Assembly (NCBI GenBank): GCA_002364535.1
Contig: DEYL01000007.1
Span: forward strand, 1 to 18,524
DNA from: Flavobacteriaceae bacterium UBA3159
GTDB lineage: Bacteria; Bacteroidota; Bacteroidia; Flavobacteriales; Flavobacteriaceae
Direction: 5' to 3'
DNA length: 18,524 nt
In this document: one piece after another, positions 7,899-15,835 of the stretch
Position numbering within the stretch: position 1 is the stretch's first letter
How the letters are laid out: every line of letters begins with the position of its first letter
Translations under genes and position numbers: made by a program
Notes under the pieces: generated by a model
Seen by the model: only the letters and a program-made list of their open reading frames with translations
The model's database searches: none
Told to the model about the DNA's origin: nothing

Positions 7899-9230
7899 TT
7901 ACTCAACAACTTTGATTTCAACTTTTCTTTCGAATTTAACTCTTCTGTTGGCAGCTCTGCCAGCAGCAGTTTTGTTGTCAGCTGAGGGTCTGGTTTCACC
8001 ATAACCAACAGTCTCTAATCTAGAACCATCAATACCCATTACAATAAGTGCTTCTTTCACGCTGTTGGCTCTTTTTTCAGAGAGCGTTTGATTGTATGCC
8101 ATACTACCATCACTGGAAGCGTGACCTTCAATTATTACCCTAGAATTGGGATAGGCAACGAGCAATTCAGTAAGTTGTTTCAACTTAGCATTTGAGTCCT
8201 CAGTGACGACAGCACTGTTAACAATAAATAACAAAGTTGATTTTTCTCCTTGAAGGAAGGAAACTAATTTTTCTGGAACTTCAGGGCAACCGTTGTTTGC
8301 AGCATCACCAACTTCATCTGGGCAAGCATCATCTTTGTCAGCTACACCGTCTCCATCACGATCATCATGAGGACAACCATTGTTTGAAGCTTCTCCGGCT
8401 TGTTCTGGACATTTATCAACATTGTCAGCTAAACCGTCTCCATCGGTATCGGGACAACCATTCATCTCAGCTGAACCGGCAGCATCAGGGCAAGCATCAT
8501 CTTTATCGGCAATACCATCGCCATCGGCGTCAGGGCAACCGTTTAACTCTGCAGTTCCTGCTTCTTCTGGACAAGCATCTTTGTTGTCTGGAATACCATC
8601 ACCATCGGTATCAGGACATCCATCAAATTCTTTGAGACCGGGTACCTCTGGACAAACATCTTTTTTGTCAGAAACACCGTCTTCATCAGTATCTTGTGCA
8701 CCAAACACGTAGCTAAATCCAACTACATGTTGAAGGTGATTGTAACTTCCCTTCTCGCTTGAAGATCTGTAGGAAGTACTTGCATTTACGTTCCAATTAT
8801 CAGAAATGGAAAAACTCACACCAGCTCCTCCAAGGTAGGTTCTACCCGCTCCACTTGATGGAAACAAACCTTCTGAGTCAGAATTTTTTTGAAAGTTAGA
8901 AAGACCGTATCCAGCAAATAAATAAGGATAAATATCTCCCTCAGAAATGTTGTACTTGATTATTCCTTCAATAGCAGCGTAATCGATATCAGAATTATCA
9001 ATTTCTAAAGAATTTAAGCTGTATTGAGCACCGATAGAAAATCCTCCGGCAATATATCTGGAAAGGCTTAATGAGGGAATCCCCAGACTCATTCCTGCAT
9101 CAACTGAATCATCTTGAACACTTACTAAATTGGCTCCAAGGCTTACTGCCCATGGACTATCAGACGTTTGGGCATTGGCTACAAAAATTGAAGCCAAGCT
9201 AAAAATCATTATGGTATATAATTTTTTCAT
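7899..9230 (-). CDS. OmpA-family outer-membrane protein with thrombospondin type-3 repeats
   Basis: This 443-residue protein has a signal peptide (1-20, ending FVANA), an OmpA-like beta-barrel (about 21-178) with alternating aromatic strands ending in FSYVFG, five calcium-binding type-3 repeats of DxDxDG form separated by CP...GCP spacers (about 180-318), and a C-terminal OmpA peptidoglycan-binding domain (about 330-435) with EGHASSDGS, LSEKRA and GYGETRP. It should tie the outer membrane to the cell wall and act as an abundant structural porin-like protein, a very common Bacteroidota architecture. An in-frame GTG at 9245 would add five residues; I chose ATG 9230 because it gives a standard signal peptide starting MKKLY and because the GTG coincides with a possible -7 box. 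It is separated by about 70 nt from the next upstream gene and has its own strong terminator. Confidence 0.93.
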   Translation of the reverse strand: MKKLYTIMIFSLASIFVANAQTSDSPWAVSLGANLVSVQDDSVDAGMSLGIPSLSLSRYIAGGFSIGAQYSLNSLEIDNSDIDYAAIEGIIKYNISEGDIYPYLFAGYGLSNFQKNSDSEGLFPSSGAGRTYLGGAGVSFSISDNWNVNASTSYRSSSEKGSYNHLQHVVGFSYVFGAQDTDEDGVSDKKDVCPEVPGLKEFDGCPDTDGDGIPDNKDACPEEAGTAELNGCPDADGDGIADKDDACPDAAGSAEMNGCPDTDGDGLADNVDKCPEQAGEASNNGCPHDDRDGDGVADKDDACPDEVGDAANNGCPEVPEKLVSFLQGEKSTLLFIVNSAVVTEDSNAKLKQLTELLVAYPNSRVIIEGHASSDGSMAYNQTLSEKRANSVKEALIVMGIDGSRLETVGYGETRPSADNKTAAGRAANRRVKFERKVEIKVVE

Positions 9231-9244
9231 TTTTGTAATTTTCA

Positions 9245-9252
9245 CAAATTTA
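9245..9252 (-). promoter_or_regulatory. Possible -7 promoter element for the ompA-like gene
   Basis: The minus-strand sequence TAAATTTG fits TAnnTTTG and lies just upstream of the ATG at 9230, which would leave a very short leader. A TTGAC lies upstream but only 12 nt away, closer than usual, so the assignment is weak. Confidence 0.3.
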
Positions 9253-9301
9253 ATAAATAATTGTCAACTTTTTAAATTAATATTTAATATATCGTCCAAT
9301 C

Positions 9302-10198
9302 TCATACGTCACATATCATAATCGCATTCTCAAGGGATTGCATTGGCTGTTTATTTTTTGGTATAAACTCTTGAGCAACAAAACCTTTGAAGCCTGAAGC
9401 TACAATTGCCTTCATAATTGCTGGATAAAATAATTCTTGAGTTTGGTCGATCTCATTTCTTCCGGGAACCCCTGCAGTGTGATAATGTCCAATAAATTGA
9501 TGGTTTTCATTTATGGTTCTTATTATGTCCCCTTCATTGATCTGCATGTGGTAAATGTCGTAGAGTAATTTGAAATTACTGGAACCAATTCTGCGGCACA
9601 ACTCAAACCCCCATGATGAATTGTCACACATGTAATCTTTATGATCTAGTTTAGAATTGAGTAATTCCATCTGAATAATGACTCCTTTTTTTTCTGCGCG
9701 ACCCATAACTTTCTTGAGCCCTTCTGTACAATTGTCCATTCCGGTTTCATCATCTATAGCCCTTCTATTTCCAGAAAAGCATATCAAATTTGTATATCCT
9801 GCAGCAGCTACCAGATCAATGTGTTTGAGATAACTGTCCACCAAAGTCGAATGATATTGTTTGTCGTTCCAACCTTCTGTAAGACTGATTTCAGCCCCGT
9901 TGCTCATGGAGGAAGTCAAACCGTGTTTTTTTAAAACAGGCCATTGGTCAGGCCCAATCAGGTCAATGCCTTTTATTCCCATTGATTTGACCCCTGAAGC
10001 AAATACCTCTAGGGATATTTGACTGTAGCACCATTTACATACTGAATGATTGATGTTTCCTTTCATATTGATTTGATTAAAGTCATAAGTTTTTTTTGAA
10101 TCGTATAATTTGAATTGATCGATCATGGGAAAGCCCAATGACGTCAGTGTCATTTGTTTTAGTAATTTCCTTCTGTTGGTGTTGGATTTATTTTTCAT
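9302..10198 (-). CDS. Hydroxypyruvate isomerase-like sugar-phosphate isomerase/epimerase TIM barrel
   Basis: This 298-residue protein is of the xylose-isomerase-like TIM-barrel superfamily, close to hydroxypyruvate isomerases of Bacteroidota. Likely metal ligands are Glu178 (MELLNS), Asp214 with His217 (YDIYHMQ), His240 (GHYHTAG) and Glu277 (AQEFIP). The N-terminus has a twin-arginine-like NRRKLLKQ followed by a short, weak hydrophobic stretch (MTLTSLGFPMI), so Tat export to the periplasm is possible but not secure. The substrate could be hydroxypyruvate/tartronate semialdehyde or another keto sugar. It begins 4 nt after the dehydrogenase gene stop, so it is the last gene of a three-gene unit with an SDR oxidoreductase and a DUF3089 lipoprotein. 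No allantoin or glyoxylate genes are near. Confidence 0.82.
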   Translation of the reverse strand: MKNKSNTNRRKLLKQMTLTSLGFPMIDQFKLYDSKKTYDFNQINMKGNINHSVCKWCYSQISLEVFASGVKSMGIKGIDLIGPDQWPVLKKHGLTSSMSNGAEISLTEGWNDKQYHSTLVDSYLKHIDLVAAAGYTNLICFSGNRRAIDDETGMDNCTEGLKKVMGRAEKKGVIIQMELLNSKLDHKDYMCDNSSWGFELCRRIGSSNFKLLYDIYHMQINEGDIIRTINENHQFIGHYHTAGVPGRNEIDQTQELFYPAIMKAIVASGFKGFVAQEFIPKNKQPMQSLENAIMICDV

Positions 10199-10202
10199 GG
10201 AA

Positions 10203-10994
10203 TTATCTCACTTTACTTCTGATGACTATACTGTGCAGTAATTTATTTGACAATCTCTTTAGAAATATTCCCAATTTTTCTTTACCACCAAAAGAAACCT
10301 CCCATTTTTTTTGCTCCACCGATCGAAACATTTTTTTGGCAAAATCTTCTACTTTCATTCCTTTTCTTGTGGCAAGGTCATCCACACCTAATACAGATCC
10401 ATCGCCCCTCAGGGAATTCATTGCAATCGGAGTTCTGACAAAGCCCGGACAAATCATGGTCACATAGATATTGTCTTTTTGATGTTCCATTCTCATCACA
10501 TCAAAAAAACCATGCAAGGCGTGCTTCGCAGCAGCATAGCCCGACCGAAAAGGAGAACCATATTTCCCCATAACACTACTGACTGCAACATAATGTCCAC
10601 CCCCTTGTTTTATAAAAAAAGGGAGTAATGCCCTGCTCAGTGCTACAGTTCCCAAATAATCAATTTCAATTAATTTTTTAAAAACATCGAATTGGGTATC
10701 AGCGATCAGCGACCTTTGACTTACTCCCGCATTGTTGATTAAAACATCAATCGTTCCAAAAAACTCAAAAGCTTTTTGAACCTTGACAGCAGCCTTATCG
10801 AAATCGTTAAGGTCGATTGGTAAAATTTTGACATTTTCAGAAATTGGGCATTCAGATTTGACCTTTTCTAAATCAGTGACTCTCCTTGAGGACAAAATCA
10901 TTTTTGCCCCTTTCTCGGCATATATTTTTGCCAATGCTGCCCCTATTCCCGATGAAGCTCCGGTAATCCAAACTACTTTTTCATCTTTCTTCAT
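10203..10994 (-). CDS. Short-chain dehydrogenase/reductase (classical SDR)
   Basis: This 263-residue classical SDR has the cofactor motif TGASSGIG (11-18), NNAG (87-90), active-site Ser139/Ser140 (VAVSS), Tyr153-xxx-Lys157 (YAAAK) and PGFVRT after it. The arginines at 37-38 (SSRR) after beta-strand 2 suggest NADP(H). It resembles the DHRS7-like group acting on lipid or steroid-like alcohols, but the substrate cannot be read. A longer frame opens at a TTG (11075), but the ATG at 10994 puts the Rossmann fold right at the start as usual. This start lies 14 nt inside the end of the DUF3089 gene, so the two are probably translationally coupled. The isomerase-like gene follows 4 nt downstream. Confidence 0.9.
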   Translation of the reverse strand: MKKDEKVVWITGASSGIGAALAKIYAEKGAKMILSSRRVTDLEKVKSECPISENVKILPIDLNDFDKAAVKVQKAFEFFGTIDVLINNAGVSQRSLIADTQFDVFKKLIEIDYLGTVALSRALLPFFIKQGGGHYVAVSSVMGKYGSPFRSGYAAAKHALHGFFDVMRMEHQKDNIYVTMICPGFVRTPIAMNSLRGDGSVLGVDDLATRKGMKVEDFAKKMFRSVEQKKWEVSFGGKEKLGIFLKRLSNKLLHSIVIRSKVR

Positions 10995-12012
10995 AAGATA
11001 TTTTTTGGTACCACGCGTTGACTCTGGCGACGGCATTTTCTTCAATATCCTTCCAAAACAAATTAATATCAGCAAAGTGATAATTTTGAATCAAAGAGAA
11101 GAAGAATCGGCCTGGGATTTGAGGAAGAGTCGTCCACAGTAACCCATCGGTCACTTTAACCTTAAGGCTTTGAGGATAAATTTTTAAATCCTCACTTAAT
11201 ACACCTTTGTGGTCAATTACTTTTGAATTCCTTTGAGTATCCCAACTGATGGGGTTGGTCGTGACGCCTCCCTGATACCAATTCGCATAATTTTTGGGAA
11301 GCTTATCCATTTTATAAGCATTCCAACTGACAAATCCACCGACAGCGTTAGGGCTCTCCAGAGGGTGAATTGACTCAAATTGATCGGGTAAAATTCGTGT
11401 ACCAATTAGATAGGCCGCTACCAACTGATTTTGCAAAGGCTTTTGGTCAAAAAATTCTTTGATCAATCTTTTGGCGTGCATACTACCCTGACTGTGAGAA
11501 GCGATGATGATGGGTTTGCCTCTATTGAAATGTTTTAAATAATACTGAAAAGCATTTTTTACATCCTGATATGCGATTTCCCAGGCAGGCTCTCCGGCTT
11601 TACTGTATGGCTTTTCAAAAATTCTGTAATGCGCTTGACGATAAAAGGGTACATACAAATCACCCGCACTGAGCCATGCGGAGGCCTGATATTTTAGAGC
11701 TGTTTTAAAAACACCTTGTCGAATTAAAGGAGTCCAAACATCGGCGTTCCAATCTTTGATTTTTTTGTCGGTTAAAAGGGTGGGATAAATATAAAAAACA
11801 TGGGCTTTTTTTTCATTTTTTATTTTGTCATTGTTCTGCAAAACCAAGGGATATTTTCCGGGAAGTACTGCCCAGCTTTTCGATTCTGAGTAGTTAGGTC
11901 TTGCAGGAAGGTTTTTTTCGTCAAAATCCATGCTTTGATATGCCATTTTACAGGCAGTTGACAATAATAAGACTAAGATCGGCAAGAAGACTTTCAAAGA
12001 GGAAATTTTCAT
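10981..12012 (-). CDS. DUF3089 alpha/beta-hydrolase-like lipoprotein
   Basis: This 343-residue protein has a lipoprotein signal (core VFLPILVLLLSTAC, Cys21) and a DUF3089-type alpha/beta-hydrolase fold with nucleophile elbow SHSQGS (Ser174). HVFYIYPTLL (71-80) and FVSWNAY are further family-like stretches. It is probably anchored in the envelope and may act as an esterase or lipase; no substrate is known to me for this family. A TTG at 12027 would add five residues, but ATG 12012 gives a clean lipoprotein signal. It heads the trio with the SDR and isomerase-like genes (14-nt overlap, then 4-nt gap). Why an envelope hydrolase is coupled to a reductase and an isomerase is unclear; release and conversion of a small alcohol or sugar is one guess. 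Confidence 0.82.
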   Translation of the reverse strand: MKISSLKVFLPILVLLLSTACKMAYQSMDFDEKNLPARPNYSESKSWAVLPGKYPLVLQNNDKIKNEKKAHVFYIYPTLLTDKKIKDWNADVWTPLIRQGVFKTALKYQASAWLSAGDLYVPFYRQAHYRIFEKPYSKAGEPAWEIAYQDVKNAFQYYLKHFNRGKPIIIASHSQGSMHAKRLIKEFFDQKPLQNQLVAAYLIGTRILPDQFESIHPLESPNAVGGFVSWNAYKMDKLPKNYANWYQGGVTTNPISWDTQRNSKVIDHKGVLSEDLKIYPQSLKVKVTDGLLWTTLPQIPGRFFFSLIQNYHFADINLFWKDIEENAVARVNAWYQKISYEER

Positions 12013-12101
12013 TGATTTGTTGACCAATATTTAAGCTTACAAGTCCCTAAAGTTAGTATATTTAATACAATTTATTAGATTAAGCATTTAGATCGAAATA
12101 C

Positions 12102-12618
12102 ATGAATAGAGCATTTTTCCTTTTTTAATCATTATCCTGATTGGCATTACAGGCTACATGGAAGTTACCTTTGAAAAAATTAAAATCAATCTAAACCCTA
12201 AAAGCAATAGCTTAATGTATGGTGAAGTTAAGCTTGCCGAAAAAGATGGAGTGTTATCGCTTGAGGTCCATATATTTGGATTGGAACCTGGCACCCATGT
12301 CATGTATTTACAAGAAAAGGCAGATTGTTCATCGTCCGACGGAAAGTCCATGGGTGGACATTGGAGTTTAACTTTTGAGCAACACGGTGTTTGGAATAAT
12401 GAAGTAGGATTTCACAGAGGTGATATCGGAAATTTTTAGGCAAATTAGAACTGTCATGGTATTGTTAAATTTCCACGGGTCTCTAGCGTATTGGCTGTAA
12501 CGATCCCATCAATAATATTATTGACAAAGCAGTTATTGTTCAATATGGAGCAGATGGTTTGGTTTCTCAACCCTCAAGTGCTGAGGGCTCACGGGTGAGT
12601 TATGCAGGGATCATTTAA
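12102..12618 (+). pseudogene. sodC: Decayed Cu,Zn superoxide dismutase gene
   Basis: Across three frames the stretch spells a SodC lipoprotein. It begins with a signal from ATG 12102 that shifts frame at the T-run 12121-12126 and continues IIILIGITGY, where the expected lipobox Cys is Tyr (TAC 12155). A SodC core follows with EKADCSSSDGKSMGGHW and FHRGDIGNF. TAG codons interrupt at 12437 and 12446, a second frame shift falls in 12467-12469, and a third TAG at 12484 stands where WCIGC is expected. The tail then reads KAVIVQYGADGLVSQPSS...RVSYAGII and stops at 12618. In place of HxH are Tyr and Gln (12305, 12311), the later copper His is Gln (12541) and the disulfide Cys is Tyr (12601). The zinc-side His/Asp remain. 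An intact SodC would be a periplasmic lipoprotein that removes superoxide; this copy cannot work. The 93-codon frame 12158-12439 is only its open part. Confidence 0.92.
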
Positions 12619-12635
12619 TAGACATCAAAAATAAA

Positions 12636-13427
12636 TTACCACTCGCGTTTTTTGTTGAGTTGCTCCTCGTTCTCTAATTCGCCTTTGGGAATTACTTTTA
12701 GGAATGAGGGATGCTGTTCGATGGCGTATTCTATCTTTTCCATAATGGACTCAACAGATTCATTTTCGTAATCAATCGCCAATGGGGCTTTGATTTCCAT
12801 TGACTGTAGGATTCCTCTTTTCTTAATGCGGATACCTTTCTTGTCAAAAGAACGTCTAAATCCGTCAATCACAATGGGTACAACAACAGGCTTATAACGC
12901 TTGATGATGTGTGCGGTTCCCTTTCTAAGGGGTTTGAAGGGGGTTGTGGTGCCCTGAGGAAATGTAATAACCCAACCATCGTCCAAGGCTATTCCTATAT
13001 TGGAGATGTCACTCATTTTTACTTGTCGTTTGACGTCTACTCCTTTTGCTCTCCAAGTGCGTTCAATGGATATTGACCCGGCATAGGCTAAAATTCTTGG
13101 AAGAATACCCGCCTTCATGGTTTCTTTGGCCGCGACAAAATAAATATTCAGTTTGGGACTCCACAAATATCCAATGTTTTTAATTGAATCAATACGACCA
13201 CTTAAACTGGCATTAAAAACGTGAAACATGGCCACAACATCCGCAAAATAGGTTTGGTGATTGGAAACAAACAAAACATTATTTTTGGGCAGTTGTCTGA
13301 TTACCTCAGAACCCTCCACTTGCAGTTGATTGAATCCTCTGTATCGTCTATGGGTCATGCATCCCATAATACGAATGAGCCATTTTTTTAAAAATAAAAA
13401 ATGACCAAATGGATTTTTCTTGAACAT
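12636..13427 (-). CDS. 1-acyl-sn-glycerol-3-phosphate acyltransferase-like protein (PlsC family)
   Basis: This 263-residue PlsC-type acyltransferase probably transfers an acyl group to lysophosphatidate or a related lipid at the inner membrane. Visible motifs are SNHQTYFAD (block I), a possible block II around RIDSIKNIGY, FPQGTTTPFKPLRKG (block III) and VPIVIDGFRR (block IV). The catalytic His-Asp pair has five residues between (HQTYFAD) instead of the usual four, and block III has Gln where most have Glu (FPEGT). These changes look like features of a subfamily, so the exact substrate is open. A TTG at 13439 could add four residues; ATG 13427 was chosen. It lies 33 nt after the Nudix gene on the same strand and probably shares its transcript. 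The sodC pseudogene converges on it. Confidence 0.85.
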   Translation of the reverse strand: MFKKNPFGHFLFLKKWLIRIMGCMTHRRYRGFNQLQVEGSEVIRQLPKNNVLFVSNHQTYFADVVAMFHVFNASLSGRIDSIKNIGYLWSPKLNIYFVAAKETMKAGILPRILAYAGSISIERTWRAKGVDVKRQVKMSDISNIGIALDDGWVITFPQGTTTPFKPLRKGTAHIIKRYKPVVVPIVIDGFRRSFDKKGIRIKKRGILQSMEIKAPLAIDYENESVESIMEKIEYAIEQHPSFLKVIPKGELENEEQLNKKREW

Positions 13428-13460
13428 CTTCCTTATCAAATAGTTCTGAACAAATATAAG

Positions 13461-14105
13461 CTATTTGGAAAGTCCAACTTTAAATAACATTTGAAATTCA
13501 GATAAAATCATTGCTGTTGCTCCCCAGACCTCATTTTGATCAAAAATATAGGCCGGAACTTCCACAAATTTGGCAGATGAAGTGCGCTGCTTTGTCATCA
13601 TGGGTTGATTGTTGATCAAATCCTCTAGTGAGATTTCCAATATGGCATCTACTTCCTCTGAATCGGGCAAAAAAACACAGGTTTTTTCTAAATAGCCAAC
13701 ATAAGGAACAATTAGAAAATTACTCGGTGGTACATAGAGTTGAGTAAGAGACCTAAAGTATTTTACTTGGTGGGATTCCACCCCTACCTCTTCGTGGGTT
13801 TCCCTCAGTGCGGTTGCCCAAAGATCATCATCCAAAGGTTCTGGTTTTCCTCCCGGAAAGCTAATCTGACTAGAATGAACACCCTTGTATACCTTACGAC
13901 GGGTCAATACAAAATTGACTTCACCCCTGGCATTGGGATAGAAAAGCAATAAAACCCCTGCTTTTTTGGGCTTCATCTTTGTCATAGACATATAATTCAA
14001 TTGTGCCATTCGCTTAGGAGGAGCCAAAAGGGAATGAGCCACTCTGCCAGCGAGTCGGTTTTCTTTTAACTTTGTAAGAAGACTTAAAAAAGAAATAAGA
14101 TTCAT
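13461..14105 (-). CDS. Nudix hydrolase, CoA pyrophosphatase type (NudL/YeaB-like)
   Basis: This 214-residue protein combines the CoA-subfamily signature LTRRKVYKGVHSSQISFPGG (67-86) with the Nudix helix RETHEEVG (101-108). Such enzymes cleave CoA and acyl-CoA diphosphates to 4'-phosphopantetheine and 3',5'-ADP. The N-terminal AHSLLAPPKR is typical of this group, which supports the start at ATG 14105; a further ATG at 14150 would add 15 residues inside the signal-peptide region of the opposite gene. With the chosen start, the minus ATG (14105-14103) and the plus ATG of the cyclophilin gene (14104-14106) overlap within one CATG. The acyltransferase gene follows 33 nt downstream, which fits a link to acyl-CoA and phospholipid metabolism. 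Confidence 0.9.
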   Translation of the reverse strand: MNLISFLSLLTKLKENRLAGRVAHSLLAPPKRMAQLNYMSMTKMKPKKAGVLLLFYPNARGEVNFVLTRRKVYKGVHSSQISFPGGKPEPLDDDLWATALRETHEEVGVESHQVKYFRSLTQLYVPPSNFLIVPYVGYLEKTCVFLPDSEEVDAILEISLEDLINNQPMMTKQRTSSAKFVEVPAYIFDQNEVWGATAMILSEFQMLFKVGLSK

Positions 14106-14796
14106 GAAATATCTAAATTTATTGTTTGGGGTTTTGATCATTGTAAACATGGGTTGTCAGGCTAAACCCCAAAAAAAAAATACAACAAAAATCAAAGTTC
14201 TTGAAAAAAAACAACTAAAAAAAGTTGAGCCTAAAGAAGAAAAAAGGATTTATTTAGACGATAAAAATGCGATTCCATTTTTTAATCAATATGCCCAAAA
14301 AAATAAGGAGAACAAAGTAAGAATCATCACCAAATTCGGAAATATAGACATATTGTTATACGACAATACCCCTTATCATCGGGCGAATTTTGTTTATCTA
14401 ACCAAACTAAAATATTTCGATGGCACAATGTTTCACCGTGTAGTCCCCAACTTTATCATCCAAGGTGGCAATTCGGACAGTCGAAAAAAAATGAAAAAAA
14501 GACATGAGATTGGTCGATACCTTCTCCCTCCTGACACCAAAAAAGGACACTCCCACCATCGAGGGATTGTTTCTGTGCCCAGCAGCGAAATCGACAATCC
14601 GCATAAACTAGCATCTCCATATGAGTTTTTTATCGTACAACAATCCCCGGGAGCTTATCATTTGGACGGACATTACACTGCTTTTGGCGAGGTTATTCGC
14701 GGGATGGAAGTTGTAGATCAAATCAACCAATTGAAGATTGATAGCAGGGAAATGCCCATAAGTAATGTTTATATAAAAATAGAAACTCTTAACTAA
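14104..14796 (+). CDS. Cyclophilin-type peptidyl-prolyl cis-trans isomerase, lipoprotein
   Basis: This 230-residue protein has a lipoprotein signal (core LLFGVLIIVNMGC, Cys18), a lysine-rich linker (about 20-70), and a cyclophilin domain (about 72-228) with FHRVVPNFIIQGG (110-122; Arg112, Phe116 and Gln120 are the usual active-site positions) and YHLDGHYTAFGEV. It should help proteins fold in the periplasm while anchored to a membrane. An insertion rich in Lys, Arg and His (about 126-153) lies after the active-site strand and is longer than in minimal bacterial cyclophilins. The signal peptide needs the ATG at 14104, whose first two bases are shared with the divergent Nudix start, so its promoter and any ribosome site must lie inside that gene. 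oxyR follows 107 nt downstream. Confidence 0.92.
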   Translation: MKYLNLLFGVLIIVNMGCQAKPQKKNTTKIKVLEKKQLKKVEPKEEKRIYLDDKNAIPFFNQYAQKNKENKVRIITKFGNIDILLYDNTPYHRANFVYLTKLKYFDGTMFHRVVPNFIIQGGNSDSRKKMKKRHEIGRYLLPPDTKKGHSHHRGIVSVPSSEIDNPHKLASPYEFFIVQQSPGAYHLDGHYTAFGEVIRGMEVVDQINQLKIDSREMPISNVYIKIETLN

Positions 14797-14874
14797 ATTA
14801 CATTTAAACATTCATTTCAATCTTTAAATACATAAAAATTGAGTATTTTTTCATAATTAATAGATTAAAATGAT

Positions 14875-14882
14875 TATATTTG
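14875..14882 (+). promoter_or_regulatory. Bacteroidota -7 promoter element for oxyR
   Basis: TATATTTG matches TAnnTTTG and ends 21 nt before the oxyR ATG. No TTTG lies at the usual -33 distance. OxyR proteins often repress their own gene, so an operator may overlap here, but I see no clear one. Confidence 0.45.
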
Positions 14883-14903
14883 ATTTCTTAATAAGAATAA
14901 TCA

Positions 14904-15830
14904 ATGACACTTACTCAACTCTATTATATGAGCGCTGTTGCCGAATATGGGAACTTCACAATTGCAGCCGATAAATGCTTTGTTACCCAGCCAACGTTGA
15001 GTATGCAGGTTCAAAAACTGGAAGACGAATTAGGGGTAAAAATATTTAATCGAGCTACAAAACCGATCGTCCTTACTGATATTGGAAAAAAAATCTTGGT
15101 TCAGGCCAAAAAAATAACAGAAGAAGCTACTCGAATGCAAGACATTGTATCAACAGAAAAAGGTTTTATTGGCGGAGAATTCAAACTGGGAATTATACCA
15201 ACAGTAATGCCCACACTACTCCCCATGTTCCTTAACACCTTCATCAAAAAGTATCCAAAAGTAGATCTTAAGATTGAGGAGTTAAACACCCAGAACATCA
15301 CCAAGATGCTGGAACAAGGTCATTTGGATGCAGGAATAGCTGCCACCCCACTGGGATTAGATTCCATATTGGAACTCCCCCTCTATCACGAACCATTTGT
15401 GGGATATATACCTGAGGGCAACCCCTTCCACGCTGTTGAGCAAATTGAAATTGAAGATTTGAACATGACGGATCTTTTAGTACTTGAAGACGGTCATTGC
15501 TTTAGAAATCATGTACTCAACCTTTGTCAAATAAACCAAATTGAAAGTAATCCATTCGATCTTAAAAGTGGGAGTTTTGAGACTTTAATCAATTTGGCAG
15601 ATGAAGGTTTGGGTATGACGCTATTGCCTTTTTTACACGGCAACTCACTTACTGATAATAAAAAGAAAAACCTGAGATTTTTTCCCGAACCTGCCCCCGC
15701 AAGAGAGGTGAGTTTAATTCATTCCAAAAGCCAATTGAAACTTCCCATAATTAACGCTTTAAGATCCACAGTCAGCAACATTATCAGGGGTGCCATTAAA
15801 TTTGAAAACATTAAGATTATAAGCCCTTAA
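14904..15830 (+). CDS. oxyR: LysR-family hydrogen-peroxide sensor OxyR
   Basis: This 308-residue LysR-type regulator has an N-terminal winged helix-turn-helix (about 1-60, FTIAADKCFVTQPTLSMQ) and a substrate-binding-like sensor domain (about 90-300). The sensor contains LEDGHCFRNHVLNLC, which places cysteines at residues 199 and 208, the same numbers as the peroxide-sensing pair of Escherichia coli OxyR. It should form a disulfide in H2O2 and switch on catalase, Dps or peroxiredoxin genes. None of these targets lies in the window, which is a little unusual because oxyR often sits beside one. It follows the cyclophilin lipoprotein gene after 107 nt with its own promoter element, and it meets a small minus-strand gene tail to tail with a 5-nt gap. 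Confidence 0.95.
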   Translation: MTLTQLYYMSAVAEYGNFTIAADKCFVTQPTLSMQVQKLEDELGVKIFNRATKPIVLTDIGKKILVQAKKITEEATRMQDIVSTEKGFIGGEFKLGIIPTVMPTLLPMFLNTFIKKYPKVDLKIEELNTQNITKMLEQGHLDAGIAATPLGLDSILELPLYHEPFVGYIPEGNPFHAVEQIEIEDLNMTDLLVLEDGHCFRNHVLNLCQINQIESNPFDLKSGSFETLINLADEGLGMTLLPFLHGNSLTDNKKKNLRFFPEPAPAREVSLIHSKSQLKLPIINALRSTVSNIIRGAIKFENIKIISP

Positions 15831-15835
15831 ATAAA

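Noticed and set aside
8237..8712. Two open frames opposite the type-3 repeat region (His/Leu-rich and Ser/Ala/Gly-rich)
   Set aside because: They are mirror images of the repetitive DxDxDG/CP coding of the OmpA-like gene; their composition follows from the repeat and there is no start signal or family motif.
10995..11075. N-terminal extension of the SDR starting at TTG 11075
   Set aside because: The extra 27 residues lie within the DUF3089 coding sequence and do not belong to the SDR fold; ATG 10994 fits the family.
12154..12351. 65-codon minus-strand frame opposite the sodC remnant
   Set aside because: The plus strand has clear SodC similarity; this frame shows no motif.
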